The notes under the pieces: model-generated
Seen by the model: the letters and a program-made list of their open reading frames with translations, nothing else
What the model was told of the DNA's origin: nothing
Database searches by the model: none
Assembly: GCA_002713215.1 (NCBI GenBank)
Contig: PAVO01000026.1
Location: 54,551 to 118,550 of the forward strand
Length of the DNA stretch: 64,000 nucleotides
From: Crocinitomicaceae bacterium
GTDB taxonomy: Bacteria > Bacteroidota > Bacteroidia > Flavobacteriales_G > Salibacteraceae
Reading direction: 5' to 3'
Shown here: positions 8,598-17,584 of the stretch, piece by piece
Layout of the letters: the number at the start of each line of letters is the position of its first letter
Position numbering within the stretch: position 1 is the first letter of the stretch
Made by a program: the position numbers and the translations under genes

Positions 8598-9695
8598 ATG
8601 CCTAAAATAATACCCGTAACACTCTTAGTTTTATTTACCTATAGCGGCTTATCTCAGGTGTACACCAATAAGCCTGGAAAAAAACAACAGGTTAATACAG
8701 ATACCTTAGGGCCCTATGATGATGTTCTACCCATCCTTGGAAGAAAAGCTCATGAAAGAGGGTTTGATTTGCCCTATTCTGCCGGGATTAGTCTAAATTA
8801 TTTGTTTCAGGAGTCTTCGATTATCATCAACAATCTTCAGGTCGGTTTTAATAAGGGAGACATGTATAACCTGGATAACATAATTCGATTCAATGATGCA
8901 ACGGCTGCCACCAACGCATTTAATTTCCGACCAGATATCTGGGTATTCCCCTTTTTAAATGTTTATGGAATTTTTTCCGGATCAAAGTCAAGTACGGCGG
9001 TAGACTTTTCGGTTAATGTTCCTAACGGAACGGGATATACCGAAGTATTAACCGCAAAAACGAAAGCAGAATTTCAAGCTACAACAGTGGGTTTTGGTCT
9101 TACTCCCACGTTTGGTGTAGCCGGAGCTTTTGTGGCTATTGACATGAATTTTTCCTGGTCTGACATTCCTGAATTGAGTAAGCCTGCTTATGTCTTTGTA
9201 TTAGGACCACGCGTGGGTAAAAACTTCAGGTTTAAAAAAGAAAGAGCATTAGCAGTTTGGGTAGGAGGATTTCGAGTTGACATCAACAGCAGAACGGATG
9301 GGTCAATCCCTTTGAGTTCATTATTTGATTCCGGTGAATTGGCTGGAAAAATAGAGGCCGGCTATATTAGGCTGGACGAAGCACAAACTAACCTGGATAA
9401 CTGGTGGAGCAGATTAAGTGCTTCAGAAAAAAAGCAAAATGCTACAAAATATGCAGTAGCCCAGGCGGCAATTACAAAAGCCGGTGATGTTCTCAATGAA
9501 GTAGAATCGAGTAATGGTAGAATTGGCAATTCAACAATAGAATATTCCCTCGATAAAAGGCAGGAAAAACTATGGAACTTTGTATTGGGAACTCAATACC
9601 AATTAAACAAAAGCTTTATGTTCCGTGTTGAAGCAGGGTTTTTGGGAACCCGAAATCAGGTAATTGCAGGTGTCCAGTATCGATTTGGACTTTAA
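8598..9695 (+). CDS. Predicted outer-membrane beta-barrel protein, uncharacterised
   Basis: 365 residues with a signal peptide (to about residue 19, GLSQV). The mature chain alternates polar and hydrophobic residues with many aromatic-ended strands (VFPFLNVYGIFSGSK, TTVGFGLTPTFGVAGAF, YVFVLGPRVGKNFRF) and ends MFRVEAGFLGTRNQVIAGVQYRFGL, a classic barrel C-terminus with terminal hydrophobic/aromatic residues. A helical insert lies near 255-300 (AQTNLDNWWSRLSASEKKQN). No named family is recognised. It overlaps the convergent gene at its 3' end by 4 bp. A role as a porin or lipid/solute channel is plausible but unproven. Confidence 0.7.
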   Translation: MPKIIPVTLLVLFTYSGLSQVYTNKPGKKQQVNTDTLGPYDDVLPILGRKAHERGFDLPYSAGISLNYLFQESSIIINNLQVGFNKGDMYNLDNIIRFNDATAATNAFNFRPDIWVFPFLNVYGIFSGSKSSTAVDFSVNVPNGTGYTEVLTAKTKAEFQATTVGFGLTPTFGVAGAFVAIDMNFSWSDIPELSKPAYVFVLGPRVGKNFRFKKERALAVWVGGFRVDINSRTDGSIPLSSLFDSGELAGKIEAGYIRLDEAQTNLDNWWSRLSASEKKQNATKYAVAQAAITKAGDVLNEVESSNGRIGNSTIEYSLDKRQEKLWNFVLGTQYQLNKSFMFRVEAGFLGTRNQVIAGVQYRFGL

Positions 9696-10351
9696 GCTTT
9701 ACCCTTGGTTTTGAAGATCAAGCCAAATTGAAAGTTGGTCATCCCAGTTCCCAACTCTAATTGGATTCCAAGAGGTTTGATAGGGAAATAGGCCAACCCG
9801 ACACCAACTTTAAGTAAAAATGGATTACCAGATTCAATTTCCTCAGAGACAATCCCTCCATTCACAATTGTAGTGTATTCCTTTTTGCTTTGCCTATACC
9901 CTATACCATAGATTATGTAAAAATCCAGTCCAGTTTTTACAAGTAATCTCGGATTTGGTCTGTAAATTATGAGGGGAATTGCATTGTACCTTTCATTTAC
10001 AAATACCAGAGTACGATCTTCATCATCGAAATCTGCTCTTACTTCAACCCTACTGTAATTGACTTCGGCACCAACGGTCAAATTATGAGTAATACCAAAA
10101 GCCAATCGCCCTCCAATTGGTGTGGTATAACTGATATAATATTTAACATTCGGAATTTCTTTCCAACTAAAAAGAATAACTGAAACGGTTTTAGAATATT
10201 CTCTTTTTAACCAGTTTTTCACCTCTCTCTTGGCAAGGTGTTCATTGTAACTAGAGAACCCTGTATAAGCACTTAAAATAAAACTTCCTTTTTGAGAAAA
10301 TCCACCAATCGAGAGAACTACAAAACACAGAATGAAAAACCTTTGCTTCAT
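9692..10351 (-). CDS. Predicted outer-membrane protein (OmpA/porin-like barrel), uncharacterised
   Basis: 219 residues with a signal peptide (to about residue 19, ending GGFSQ). The mature part reads as about eight amphipathic strands (RLAFGITHNLTVGAEVNYSR, LLVKTGLDFYIIYGIGYRQ, FLLKVGVGLAYFPIKPLGIQ) and finishes GMTNFQFGLIFKTKGKA. Length and pattern suit a small eight-stranded barrel of the OmpX/OmpW type, but no motif fixes the family. A TATGTTTG box ends 4 nt before the ATG, so the message is almost leaderless. It is convergent with the preceding barrel gene and overlaps it by 4 bp. Confidence 0.65.
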   Translation of the reverse strand: MKQRFFILCFVVLSIGGFSQKGSFILSAYTGFSSYNEHLAKREVKNWLKREYSKTVSVILFSWKEIPNVKYYISYTTPIGGRLAFGITHNLTVGAEVNYSRVEVRADFDDEDRTLVFVNERYNAIPLIIYRPNPRLLVKTGLDFYIIYGIGYRQSKKEYTTIVNGGIVSEEIESGNPFLLKVGVGLAYFPIKPLGIQLELGTGMTNFQFGLIFKTKGKA

Positions 10352-10355
10352 TCTT

Positions 10356-10363
10356 CAAACATA
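10356..10363 (-). promoter_or_regulatory. TATGTTTG promoter box
   Basis: Minus-strand TAnnTTTG match ending 4 nt upstream of the ATG at 10351. Confidence 0.55.
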
Positions 10364-10450
10364 GAAGCTCGAAGCATTTAGTTTTTTGCATATATCACCA
10401 ATAAAAATTTGGTAATTGCAAAATTTCAAAGACTAATTGGATGTAAAAAT

Positions 10451-13400
10451 CTATCTCAAAATCTCAATCTTTCTTCTGTTCACAACATCATTCGATTCCA
10501 GTTCGAGAATGTAAATTCCATTCTCCAAATTCTGAATATCGATATCCTTATTGCTGAAAGTACCATTGTCTTCAAACACCACTTTTCCGAATAGATCGAA
10601 GATCTTAATATTAGAAAGGTCCAGTTCAGATTTTATTATCAGCACATTTGATGCAGGCTGAGGATAAACCATTACTTGATTCATAAAATCATGTCCTTCT
10701 ACTGAAACATCGCTTTTAATATCGAAATCTATATCATCGATAGCCATATCGCTAAATGCATCTGCCCCGGTTTTGCCTCGAAAACGGAATTGGACACTTT
10801 TTCCCAAGTAGTCTTTCATATCTACTGCCCCCTGGTACCATACGTTTCCTTTATTACCCACCAGCGGAGTTATTACATCCATTTTCCATTTACCATCTAC
10901 AAATGCATCAACCGTCAGACTTCCCATAGAACTTCCCTGCATGTGATACCAAAAAGTAAGATTTGCTTCACTAGCCTTACTCAAATCAAAACAAGGAGAA
11001 ATTAAATGAGCTTCTCGTTGGGTACAATTACCAGAGGCCTCCAGGTACAAATACTTTCCTGCACTTGTTGAAGTCGTGTGATCAAAACCGGGTCCTGTAT
11101 TTCTTGAGGGAGTTCCGCCATTATTAACCCTCCAGTCGATATCATCGGCACCGCCATTTTTCGAATTGTGCCAACTATCTTTAAGTTTACACTCTTCTGC
11201 TTCGCAGCCAGAAGCTGTTGAACAGTTAGTATAATTATCGAAGTTGGTTTTTAAAGGTGTCGAAACCGGTTGATCAATAATGTATTCAATGCTGGTTGAT
11301 AATGAGTCATTGCATGAATTTTGATCTTTGGAACTCGAGGTTCTCCAAACCTCTATTTGATTGGCCCCAGTACTTAATGTTGCAGCCTGAGTAAAGGTTA
11401 TGGTGGTGGAAGTTCCCGAAGCAATTGCAACCGTCACATTCTCCTGAATCACTGTACCACCATTAACGGTTAAGTTTAATGTAAATGGGCTGGAAGCAAC
11501 ATTCGCATTGTTTTTAACTTTTACCCCAACATTTATTTTATTCGAACCTGAACAACTTCTTACCAGGTCAACCAATGGGTCAAATTCTACCAATTCAATA
11601 TCATTGTTCAACACACAATTGAATAATTGGCTACTCTTTAAATACGCTTCAGATCTCCTTCCAATCTCTCCATTGTTACCACGAGCACTTACGGCAAACC
11701 ATCCCTCGTTATATCCAACGCAATTTTTCAATAAGTTAAATTCATTTGCAGTGGTAACACCAATAGAATCCATGTACTTATCTCCGAGCTGATAAACCAC
11801 ATATTCCTTTGCACCCGAAATTGCATTCCATTTTAATCCGATACTGTCAGGGCAGGCATATTGCACATATGGCTTTGCCGGCACAGCGAAAATAGAAAAC
11901 GGAGCACTGGAAACTCCTGTACTTCCCCCTCCTACTACCCGAACGAGTACTTGAGAAGAACTTTGATTAGGAATACTCCATTCGTAGAATCGAGCAGAAC
12001 CACTTACGATAGCTAAGGTGGTCCAGGTGCTTCCATTGTTTAATGAATACTCAATATCATACCCTCCTCGACTGCTGGCGTCACTCCACCGAATCATTTC
12101 TCTTTCTCCGGGCACTAAAGACTCGCCTCCAACAGGATATTCCACCACAATTTCATCTGATTCCTTAACCACGGTTACATAAAATGATTGTGGGCCACTT
12201 GGAATTGATTTACCTTTTATTTCTATGGTATAGCTTCCTGTTGCCGGATTTTCAATTACTACCTGCTCAATATTATTAATTGAATCACGCCCCTCTTGCG
12301 CCAGGCTACTTGGGTTTGAAGGATCCAATATTAATGGAAGTGATGGAGAACTAAACCCTGTGTACACTTCCAGGTCCAGGTCGTTGATCAGTGGCCTGGA
12401 CGAGCCAACAGTTCCCTTTGGATCTAACCAGACCAACATTACTTTCAGTAACTTATCATTGGCTCCAACGTTTACGGTAAATTTCTTGTTCCCTCCGGTA
12501 GACAAAGAACCATTAAAGTATGTTTTGTTATTCAATACGTCAAAAGCTTTTCTTGCATTTATTCTTCCAAATCCATTGGTAAAATCTGGTCCAGCTTTAC
12601 CAACATCATCTGCTGAATTACAGACAACCGCCTTCATTAATGCTGATTCAGGAGTCGCACCTGAATTCAATTCTTTATAAGCCTGGTGTAATAAAGTAAC
12701 CGTTCCGGCTACCCCGGGACAAGACATAGAAGTTCCTGATTTTAAAACATAGTCATGATCATTGGTGGTGGACATAACGTTTGAACCAACAGCGCCAATA
12801 TCCGGTTTTATTCTACCATCCCGGGTAGGTCCCTGACTTGAACTTCTGGAATCTTCATCTTCCAGATCCAGGTTGGCAACAGTAATTACATTTTTTGCAA
12901 CCTTATGCCCACCTGTAATGGTATACCAACCATTTGAAGAACCAGCCGATCTGGAATTTCCAGCCGAAAATACATGAACCAGGTCTTTCATTTTTTCAAC
13001 CTGATCATCTAGCTTTTGAGCCAGGTTCGTATATCCTGCATTTACACCATTGGAATAGCTGGTTGATGTGATTCGGATATTGTGTTTGTTGTAATGATTA
13101 TAAATTGAATCAAACCCAGGATATCCCTCAAACGCAGCCCCATACACCCAGATAGTGGCAGCGGGAGCCATTCCCTGATACCTGGGCTCTACGTTACCAG
13201 CTCCCATAATTGTTCCACCGGTATGATCACCATGATCCCCTCTATTGGTTGTAATGTACTGAGCTCCAATCCTTCCGGCATAATCAATATGGGGCCCTAT
13301 AACGCCATCATCCTGTAACATAACGTTAACTCCACTACCATCAAGGTCCTTAGTAAGCCCTGTATAACTCTTTGTTAAAGCAGCCACCCTATGGCTATTG

Positions 13401-14032
13401 GTTCCCTTATAATTTTCAGGAAAACCAGGTGCATCAATAGGAGAAATAAACTGCACCAATGCTAACTCAGCAAGTTTTTTCAATTGCCTAACAGGTACTT
13501 CGCACTTGATCGCACGAGTATAGTCATCAATAGAAACTACTTTACCGCCATCCAACTTAACATAATCGGATAATCGTAACACATCCTTTGGAGAAAGTGC
13601 ATTTACGATTATTTTAAGCTTACCATCAACCAGTGCATGGTCAGGGAAGTTATTTTGGGCTAAGTCTTCATTCAGTCTATCGAACGATGTTAAATTATAG
13701 ACCAAACGGATGTTAGAATAATCGGTGAGTTTAAATTCTTTGTTAATACGGGCATAATAAGCTTGACTTGGCATGTAATCGTACAATTGAATTCCTTGTA
13801 CACCAAGGGATAATATTTCATCATCAGTTGGTAATTTTTTAAATTGAATAATTCCATAATAGAAACCGTCAAACTCATCCAAATCTTGAATTTCTGCTTT
13901 AATTTCAGCGGGACTTTGCAACGCTTCACCTTCGTGCACCTGATTGGCTAACATCAGTTTATAGTCCTGAGACTTTAAGTTTACAGTAAAAAATAGTAGT
14001 AAAAAGGTGACAATGCAATGGATGAATTTCAT
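10451..14032 (-). CDS. Subtilisin-family (S8) serine protease, T9SS-secreted, multidomain
   Basis: 1193 residues from the ATG at 14032, which opens a good signal peptide (MKFIHCIVTFLLLFFTVN); an upstream in-frame ATG would put 15 residues before it. After a propeptide-like region comes an S8 domain: Asp in MLQDDGVIGPH, His in GDHTGGTIMGAG and the nucleophile Ser in GTSMSCPGVAGT. Then follow a P-domain-like beta region, an Ig/Fn3-like module (GGYDIEYSLNNGSTWTTL), a CARDB-like module, a MAM-like module near the end (HLISPCFDLSKASEANLTFW, FRFRGKTGADAFSDMAIDD) and a T9SS sorting domain (VYPQPASNVLIIKS, NLENGIYILELES). It is likely a cell-surface or released degradative protease. It is divergent from the next large T9SS protein across a 212-bp gap. 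Confidence 0.88.
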   Translation of the reverse strand: MKFIHCIVTFLLLFFTVNLKSQDYKLMLANQVHEGEALQSPAEIKAEIQDLDEFDGFYYGIIQFKKLPTDDEILSLGVQGIQLYDYMPSQAYYARINKEFKLTDYSNIRLVYNLTSFDRLNEDLAQNNFPDHALVDGKLKIIVNALSPKDVLRLSDYVKLDGGKVVSIDDYTRAIKCEVPVRQLKKLAELALVQFISPIDAPGFPENYKGTNSHRVAALTKSYTGLTKDLDGSGVNVMLQDDGVIGPHIDYAGRIGAQYITTNRGDHGDHTGGTIMGAGNVEPRYQGMAPAATIWVYGAAFEGYPGFDSIYNHYNKHNIRITSTSYSNGVNAGYTNLAQKLDDQVEKMKDLVHVFSAGNSRSAGSSNGWYTITGGHKVAKNVITVANLDLEDEDSRSSSQGPTRDGRIKPDIGAVGSNVMSTTNDHDYVLKSGTSMSCPGVAGTVTLLHQAYKELNSGATPESALMKAVVCNSADDVGKAGPDFTNGFGRINARKAFDVLNNKTYFNGSLSTGGNKKFTVNVGANDKLLKVMLVWLDPKGTVGSSRPLINDLDLEVYTGFSSPSLPLILDPSNPSSLAQEGRDSINNIEQVVIENPATGSYTIEIKGKSIPSGPQSFYVTVVKESDEIVVEYPVGGESLVPGEREMIRWSDASSRGGYDIEYSLNNGSTWTTLAIVSGSARFYEWSIPNQSSSQVLVRVVGGGSTGVSSAPFSIFAVPAKPYVQYACPDSIGLKWNAISGAKEYVVYQLGDKYMDSIGVTTANEFNLLKNCVGYNEGWFAVSARGNNGEIGRRSEAYLKSSQLFNCVLNNDIELVEFDPLVDLVRSCSGSNKINVGVKVKNNANVASSPFTLNLTVNGGTVIQENVTVAIASGTSTTITFTQAATLSTGANQIEVWRTSSSKDQNSCNDSLSTSIEYIIDQPVSTPLKTNFDNYTNCSTASGCEAEECKLKDSWHNSKNGGADDIDWRVNNGGTPSRNTGPGFDHTTSTSAGKYLYLEASGNCTQREAHLISPCFDLSKASEANLTFWYHMQGSSMGSLTVDAFVDGKWKMDVITPLVGNKGNVWYQGAVDMKDYLGKSVQFRFRGKTGADAFSDMAIDDIDFDIKSDVSVEGHDFMNQVMVYPQPASNVLIIKSELDLSNIKIFDLFGKVVFEDNGTFSNKDIDIQNLENGIYILELESNDVVNRRKIEILR

Positions 14033-14244
14033 ATCAAAAAAATTTTTCGTGAATGTACTCAAAAAAACAGGTAGCAAAACTGATCCTGATCATATACTTT
14101 CATTACTATTAATAGTAACAATTTTCAAGGTGATTTGGATTGCCGACACAGCATTAATTATCGTTAAATAGGGGGCAATAGGTTAAACGATCACAATTAC
14201 TAACTTAGCAAGTTCTTAAAATTGAAACTATTACAAAACGAGTC

Positions 14245-16239
14245 ATGAAAAGAAGTTTACTGCTGTTTGTCCTGATTTTGCCCTTTTTCCTGATAGCGCA
14301 AAAAAAGGCTGAGTTGGAGGTTATCAAAATGAGAGCGGAAACCAACAAGGCTAATAAAACGATCAAATTGGTTTGGGAAAGCAGAACCAACGGTTCGTAT
14401 ACCTTGTATAAAAGAAATAGCCTTTCTGATACCTGGGGAACACCGTTTAAGACTTTTAGTTTTACCGAAACCGAATATACCGATTCCAACATAACCGTTG
14501 GTGAGGACCAGGAATATCACCTAGTACACAGTACTTCTGGAAAATTTGCCCATGGTTATTTGTACAGTGGTATAGAAAAAGAAGCGCAACACAATATGAA
14601 CGGCATATTATTACTCATTGACTCTACTTATGCAGTAGCCCTGGAAAGCGAAATAAACCGATTGGAAGATGACTTATTTAATGAAGGCTGGTATGTCGGC
14701 AGATTATATGTAAATCGGTCATTGGTTGCGTTTCAGGTTAAAAACAAGTTGATCAACAAAATGAGTGAATTGGGCAATAATTTTGACGCCATTTTTATTA
14801 TAGGACATGTTGCCGTTCCCTATTCCGGCGATTTTAAAGCAGCAGGCATTCCACCACCGGACGGACACATTGAAGGCAGGGGAAATCATACCGGAGCATG
14901 GTCGGCCGATGTGTATTATGCTGATCGAAATGGTACATGGACTGACAATAGTGTGAATAACACTTCAGGCAACCAGTCCAGAAACCATAACAAGCCCAAC
15001 GATGGAAAATACGACCAAACCATAACTCCAAGCGAACCAGAATATCAGTTAGGGAGAGTAGATATGTACAATTTACCTGCATTTTCCAAAAGCGATACTT
15101 TGTTGCTCAAAGAGTATCTGGACAGAAACCATCGCTGGAGAACCGGGCAAATCTCCGTGGTGGAAAGAGGCCTTATAGACAACAATTTTGCAGGACTAAA
15201 TTTAGCATCAACAGGATGGCATAACCTAACAACCTTGGTTCACTCAGACAGTGTGACCATTCGGGACTATAAAACAAGCCAGAAAAGTGATTCTTATTTA
15301 TGGTCCTTCGGTTGCGGTGCGGGTTCATACACGAGTTGTAGTGGTGTAATTAAGACTACTGATTTCGCTAAAGATTCCTTACAAAACATATATACGATTC
15401 TTTCGGGCAGTTATTTCGGAGATTACGATTCCAAAAACAACCTGCTTCGAAGTGCATTGGCAAATTCAAGTTTGGTAACCTTTTGGGGAGGAATACCCAA
15501 GTGGTACGTTCACACCATGGGCCTCGGTAAAAACATTGGATACGGTGCAAGGGTATCGCAGGGAAATAGCAGCGAATATTTTAATGGAAATTTCAATTTC
15601 AGTCACAATAAAATTCACATTGCGCTATTGGGTGATCCTTCGCTTACACTCAGCTACATTAAACCACCTATGTTTCCAATTGGAAAGGCTGAAGGCAACG
15701 ACGTGGTTCTGAATTGGAAAGGCTCGTTAAGCCCGGTCAAGGGTTATTTCATTTACCGTTTTGATACAGTAGCAAACAAATTTATTCAGCTGAATAACGA
15801 GCCTCTTAAGGGATTTACCTATACGGATAAAACCAATAAATATTCGGGTAATTTCAAGTACCTTATTCGTGCTGTGGAAATCGACACCACACCATCAGGA
15901 ACTTATCAGAATTTAAGTGCTGGCGTTAATACAACCGTTCGGTTAACGTATAGTGATCCAACTTCTATTTCGGAAAGTATTTTAGACAATACATTCGAGC
16001 TTTATCCTAACCCGGGAAATGGAGAATTTACCTTGAGATTCGTCAATTTCAGGGAAAGTGATTTGGTGCTAAGGGTATTTGACGGGAGCGGTAAAATTGT
16101 TTATGCAGACAATATTTTTTCAGATTCTGGGGTAAATACATTAGAGGTTAGCACTGAGTTACCCACTGGAATTTACTGGATTTCTCTTAGTGATGGACTC
16201 GAACGGGTAACCCGAAAGTTAGTGGTTACTTCCCACTAG
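14245..16239 (+). CDS. Gingipain-like (C25-type) secreted protein with T9SS sorting domain
   Basis: 664 residues, signal peptide to about 19. The central region (about 115-470) resembles the caspase-like fold of gingipains: a beta strand ending IIGHVAVPYSGD, a GAWSADVYYADRNGTWTD block, QLGRVDMYNLP, then a candidate nucleophile Cys in LWSFGCGAGSY and HIALLGDPSLTLSY. An Fn3-like module follows, and the C-terminus is a T9SS type A sorting domain (FELYPNPGNGEFTLRF, LPTGIYWISLSDG). No propeptide cleavage site is obvious. The peptidase call rests on fold-like motifs only; an inactive relative is possible. It faces away from the S8 protease, so the two cargo genes may share control. Confidence 0.68.
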   Translation: MKRSLLLFVLILPFFLIAQKKAELEVIKMRAETNKANKTIKLVWESRTNGSYTLYKRNSLSDTWGTPFKTFSFTETEYTDSNITVGEDQEYHLVHSTSGKFAHGYLYSGIEKEAQHNMNGILLLIDSTYAVALESEINRLEDDLFNEGWYVGRLYVNRSLVAFQVKNKLINKMSELGNNFDAIFIIGHVAVPYSGDFKAAGIPPPDGHIEGRGNHTGAWSADVYYADRNGTWTDNSVNNTSGNQSRNHNKPNDGKYDQTITPSEPEYQLGRVDMYNLPAFSKSDTLLLKEYLDRNHRWRTGQISVVERGLIDNNFAGLNLASTGWHNLTTLVHSDSVTIRDYKTSQKSDSYLWSFGCGAGSYTSCSGVIKTTDFAKDSLQNIYTILSGSYFGDYDSKNNLLRSALANSSLVTFWGGIPKWYVHTMGLGKNIGYGARVSQGNSSEYFNGNFNFSHNKIHIALLGDPSLTLSYIKPPMFPIGKAEGNDVVLNWKGSLSPVKGYFIYRFDTVANKFIQLNNEPLKGFTYTDKTNKYSGNFKYLIRAVEIDTTPSGTYQNLSAGVNTTVRLTYSDPTSISESILDNTFELYPNPGNGEFTLRFVNFRESDLVLRVFDGSGKIVYADNIFSDSGVNTLEVSTELPTGIYWISLSDGLERVTRKLVVTSH

Positions 16240-16870
16240 AAAATGCTTTGATGTCGGCAGAGAATCTTTCCCAACCGGCGAAGTCGCCTTGCTCATCGTA
16301 ATATTCCATTTCCAATACCAAACATGGGCTAACTCCATCGATAAAGAACAGTTCGGGATAGCCTTTAGGAACATATACGTTTATGTTACTTGAGTCGAAA
16401 AGTACCAAACGATTGCATTTAAAAACCTTTGCATAAATGGTATCCATACCATTTTCAATTTGCAATTTAATCCGATGCATTTCGCTGGTTTCCACATGCC
16501 CAACCGAATCATTCATTGCAGCCAGGGTGTCAATGGCGAAATGCAAATTGCTATGGTCAACTTTAGAAACCTCAACAGGGTCACCGTATGACTTAAAGAA
16601 CTCCTCTTGTGAGAAGCTACTTTTAGCGAACTCAGATTTTACCCAAACAGAATCCTCACTTACCGTAAGCTTTTGAACTTGGTTTTTATTGCAGTATAGT
16701 TCGTATTCTAATTCTCCTGAAATTGGATTTTCGTAAAAGAACCGACCAAAACAATTGTTATTCTCTAGATAAAACTCGTATGGAAGGACCGACTCATCTT
16801 CCTCGTTAGCATCATCACAGGAACAAAAAGCCAGGGAAAAAACAGCAACGAGTAAGAATAGATTTTTCAT
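16226..16870 (-). CDS. Predicted lipoprotein, uncharacterised
   Basis: 214 residues beginning with a lipoprotein signal peptide whose lipobox ends FCSCDD (Cys near 17 or 19), followed by an acidic stretch EEDE. Asp/Glu right after the lipid Cys is common in surface-exposed Bacteroidota lipoproteins. The rest is beta-rich and acidic with a CFGRFFYENP segment and no recognised domain. Its 3' end overlaps the convergent C25-like gene by 14 bp. Function unknown. Confidence 0.6.
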   Translation of the reverse strand: MKNLFLLVAVFSLAFCSCDDANEEDESVLPYEFYLENNNCFGRFFYENPISGELEYELYCNKNQVQKLTVSEDSVWVKSEFAKSSFSQEEFFKSYGDPVEVSKVDHSNLHFAIDTLAAMNDSVGHVETSEMHRIKLQIENGMDTIYAKVFKCNRLVLFDSSNINVYVPKGYPELFFIDGVSPCLVLEMEYYDEQGDFAGWERFSADIKAFSSGK

Positions 16871-16949
16871 AATACTAAATGGTGAATTTGCAGCCGATCA
16901 AAAATGATAAAAAAACCACTACAAATACAAAGCGTTAGAGAATCTTGCT

Positions 16950-17447
16950 CTAACCTTCTATATCAATGATCTCCTCATGGATATCTTCTGTATGAAGGAG
17001 TTTTTTTGACTTTTCAATATCTTCCAAAGTGCCTTTTACAACCAGCATAAATTTACCGTTGTCAATATGCTTTTGCATCATAACGAGATCATCTTTTCGG
17101 ACAATTATCGAAAAAATAATGCTTATTACTGCACCAACAGCGGCACCGAAAACTATCCCGCCAAGCATTCCAATCATTCCTCCTGCTTCAAAGAAAGTTT
17201 CGAATCCCGGAATAACTATCCAACCCATTCCAACAATAAAACCCAATACGGCTCCAATTCCAAGACCGACATAAGGGGTCATTTTCTTAGCTTTCTTAAC
17301 TGGTATAAAATGGATATGATCCTCAATTAACTGACCCTGTCCTACTACCGATAGCTCTTCAGCAGGAATTCCATGTTTAACCAAGTATTTAATTGCACTA
17401 AGGGCCTTATCATTGTTCGAGTAAACAGCCACTACTGACTTTTTCAT
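16950..17447 (-). CDS. General-stress-like membrane protein (YflT/DUF1269-type)
   Basis: 165 residues from the ATG at 17447 (MKKSVVAVYS); an in-frame start 14 residues upstream lacks support. An N-terminal alpha/beta domain (VVAVYSNNDKALSAIKYLVK, ELSVVGQGQL) resembles the general stress protein 17M/YflT fold. It is followed by two Gly-rich membrane helices (YVGLGIGAVLGFIVGMGWIV and GGMIGMLGGIVFGAAVGAV) and a C-terminal repeat of the alpha/beta half (FMLVVKGTLEDIEKSKKLL). Such proteins in other bacteria are stress-induced membrane proteins of unknown mechanism. It is monocistronic. Confidence 0.7.
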   Translation of the reverse strand: MKKSVVAVYSNNDKALSAIKYLVKHGIPAEELSVVGQGQLIEDHIHFIPVKKAKKMTPYVGLGIGAVLGFIVGMGWIVIPGFETFFEAGGMIGMLGGIVFGAAVGAVISIIFSIIVRKDDLVMMQKHIDNGKFMLVVKGTLEDIEKSKKLLHTEDIHEEIIDIEG

Positions 17448-17572
17448 GAGCGTAGAATTTGAATAGTTATATGGAGGCGAATATATCACTTCTTGGTTAA
17501 TTGGTGTACTATGAGGTTCACAATTCTTAGCACCTAAACCCGGTAAATGTCAAATGGAACGAAACAGAAAAC

Positions 17573-17580
17573 TACATTTG
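17573..17580 (+). promoter_or_regulatory. TACATTTG promoter box of rarA
   Basis: Perfect TAnnTTTG match ending 4 nt before the rarA ATG at 17585, giving a nearly leaderless message. Confidence 0.6.
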
Positions 17581-17584
17581 TTTT

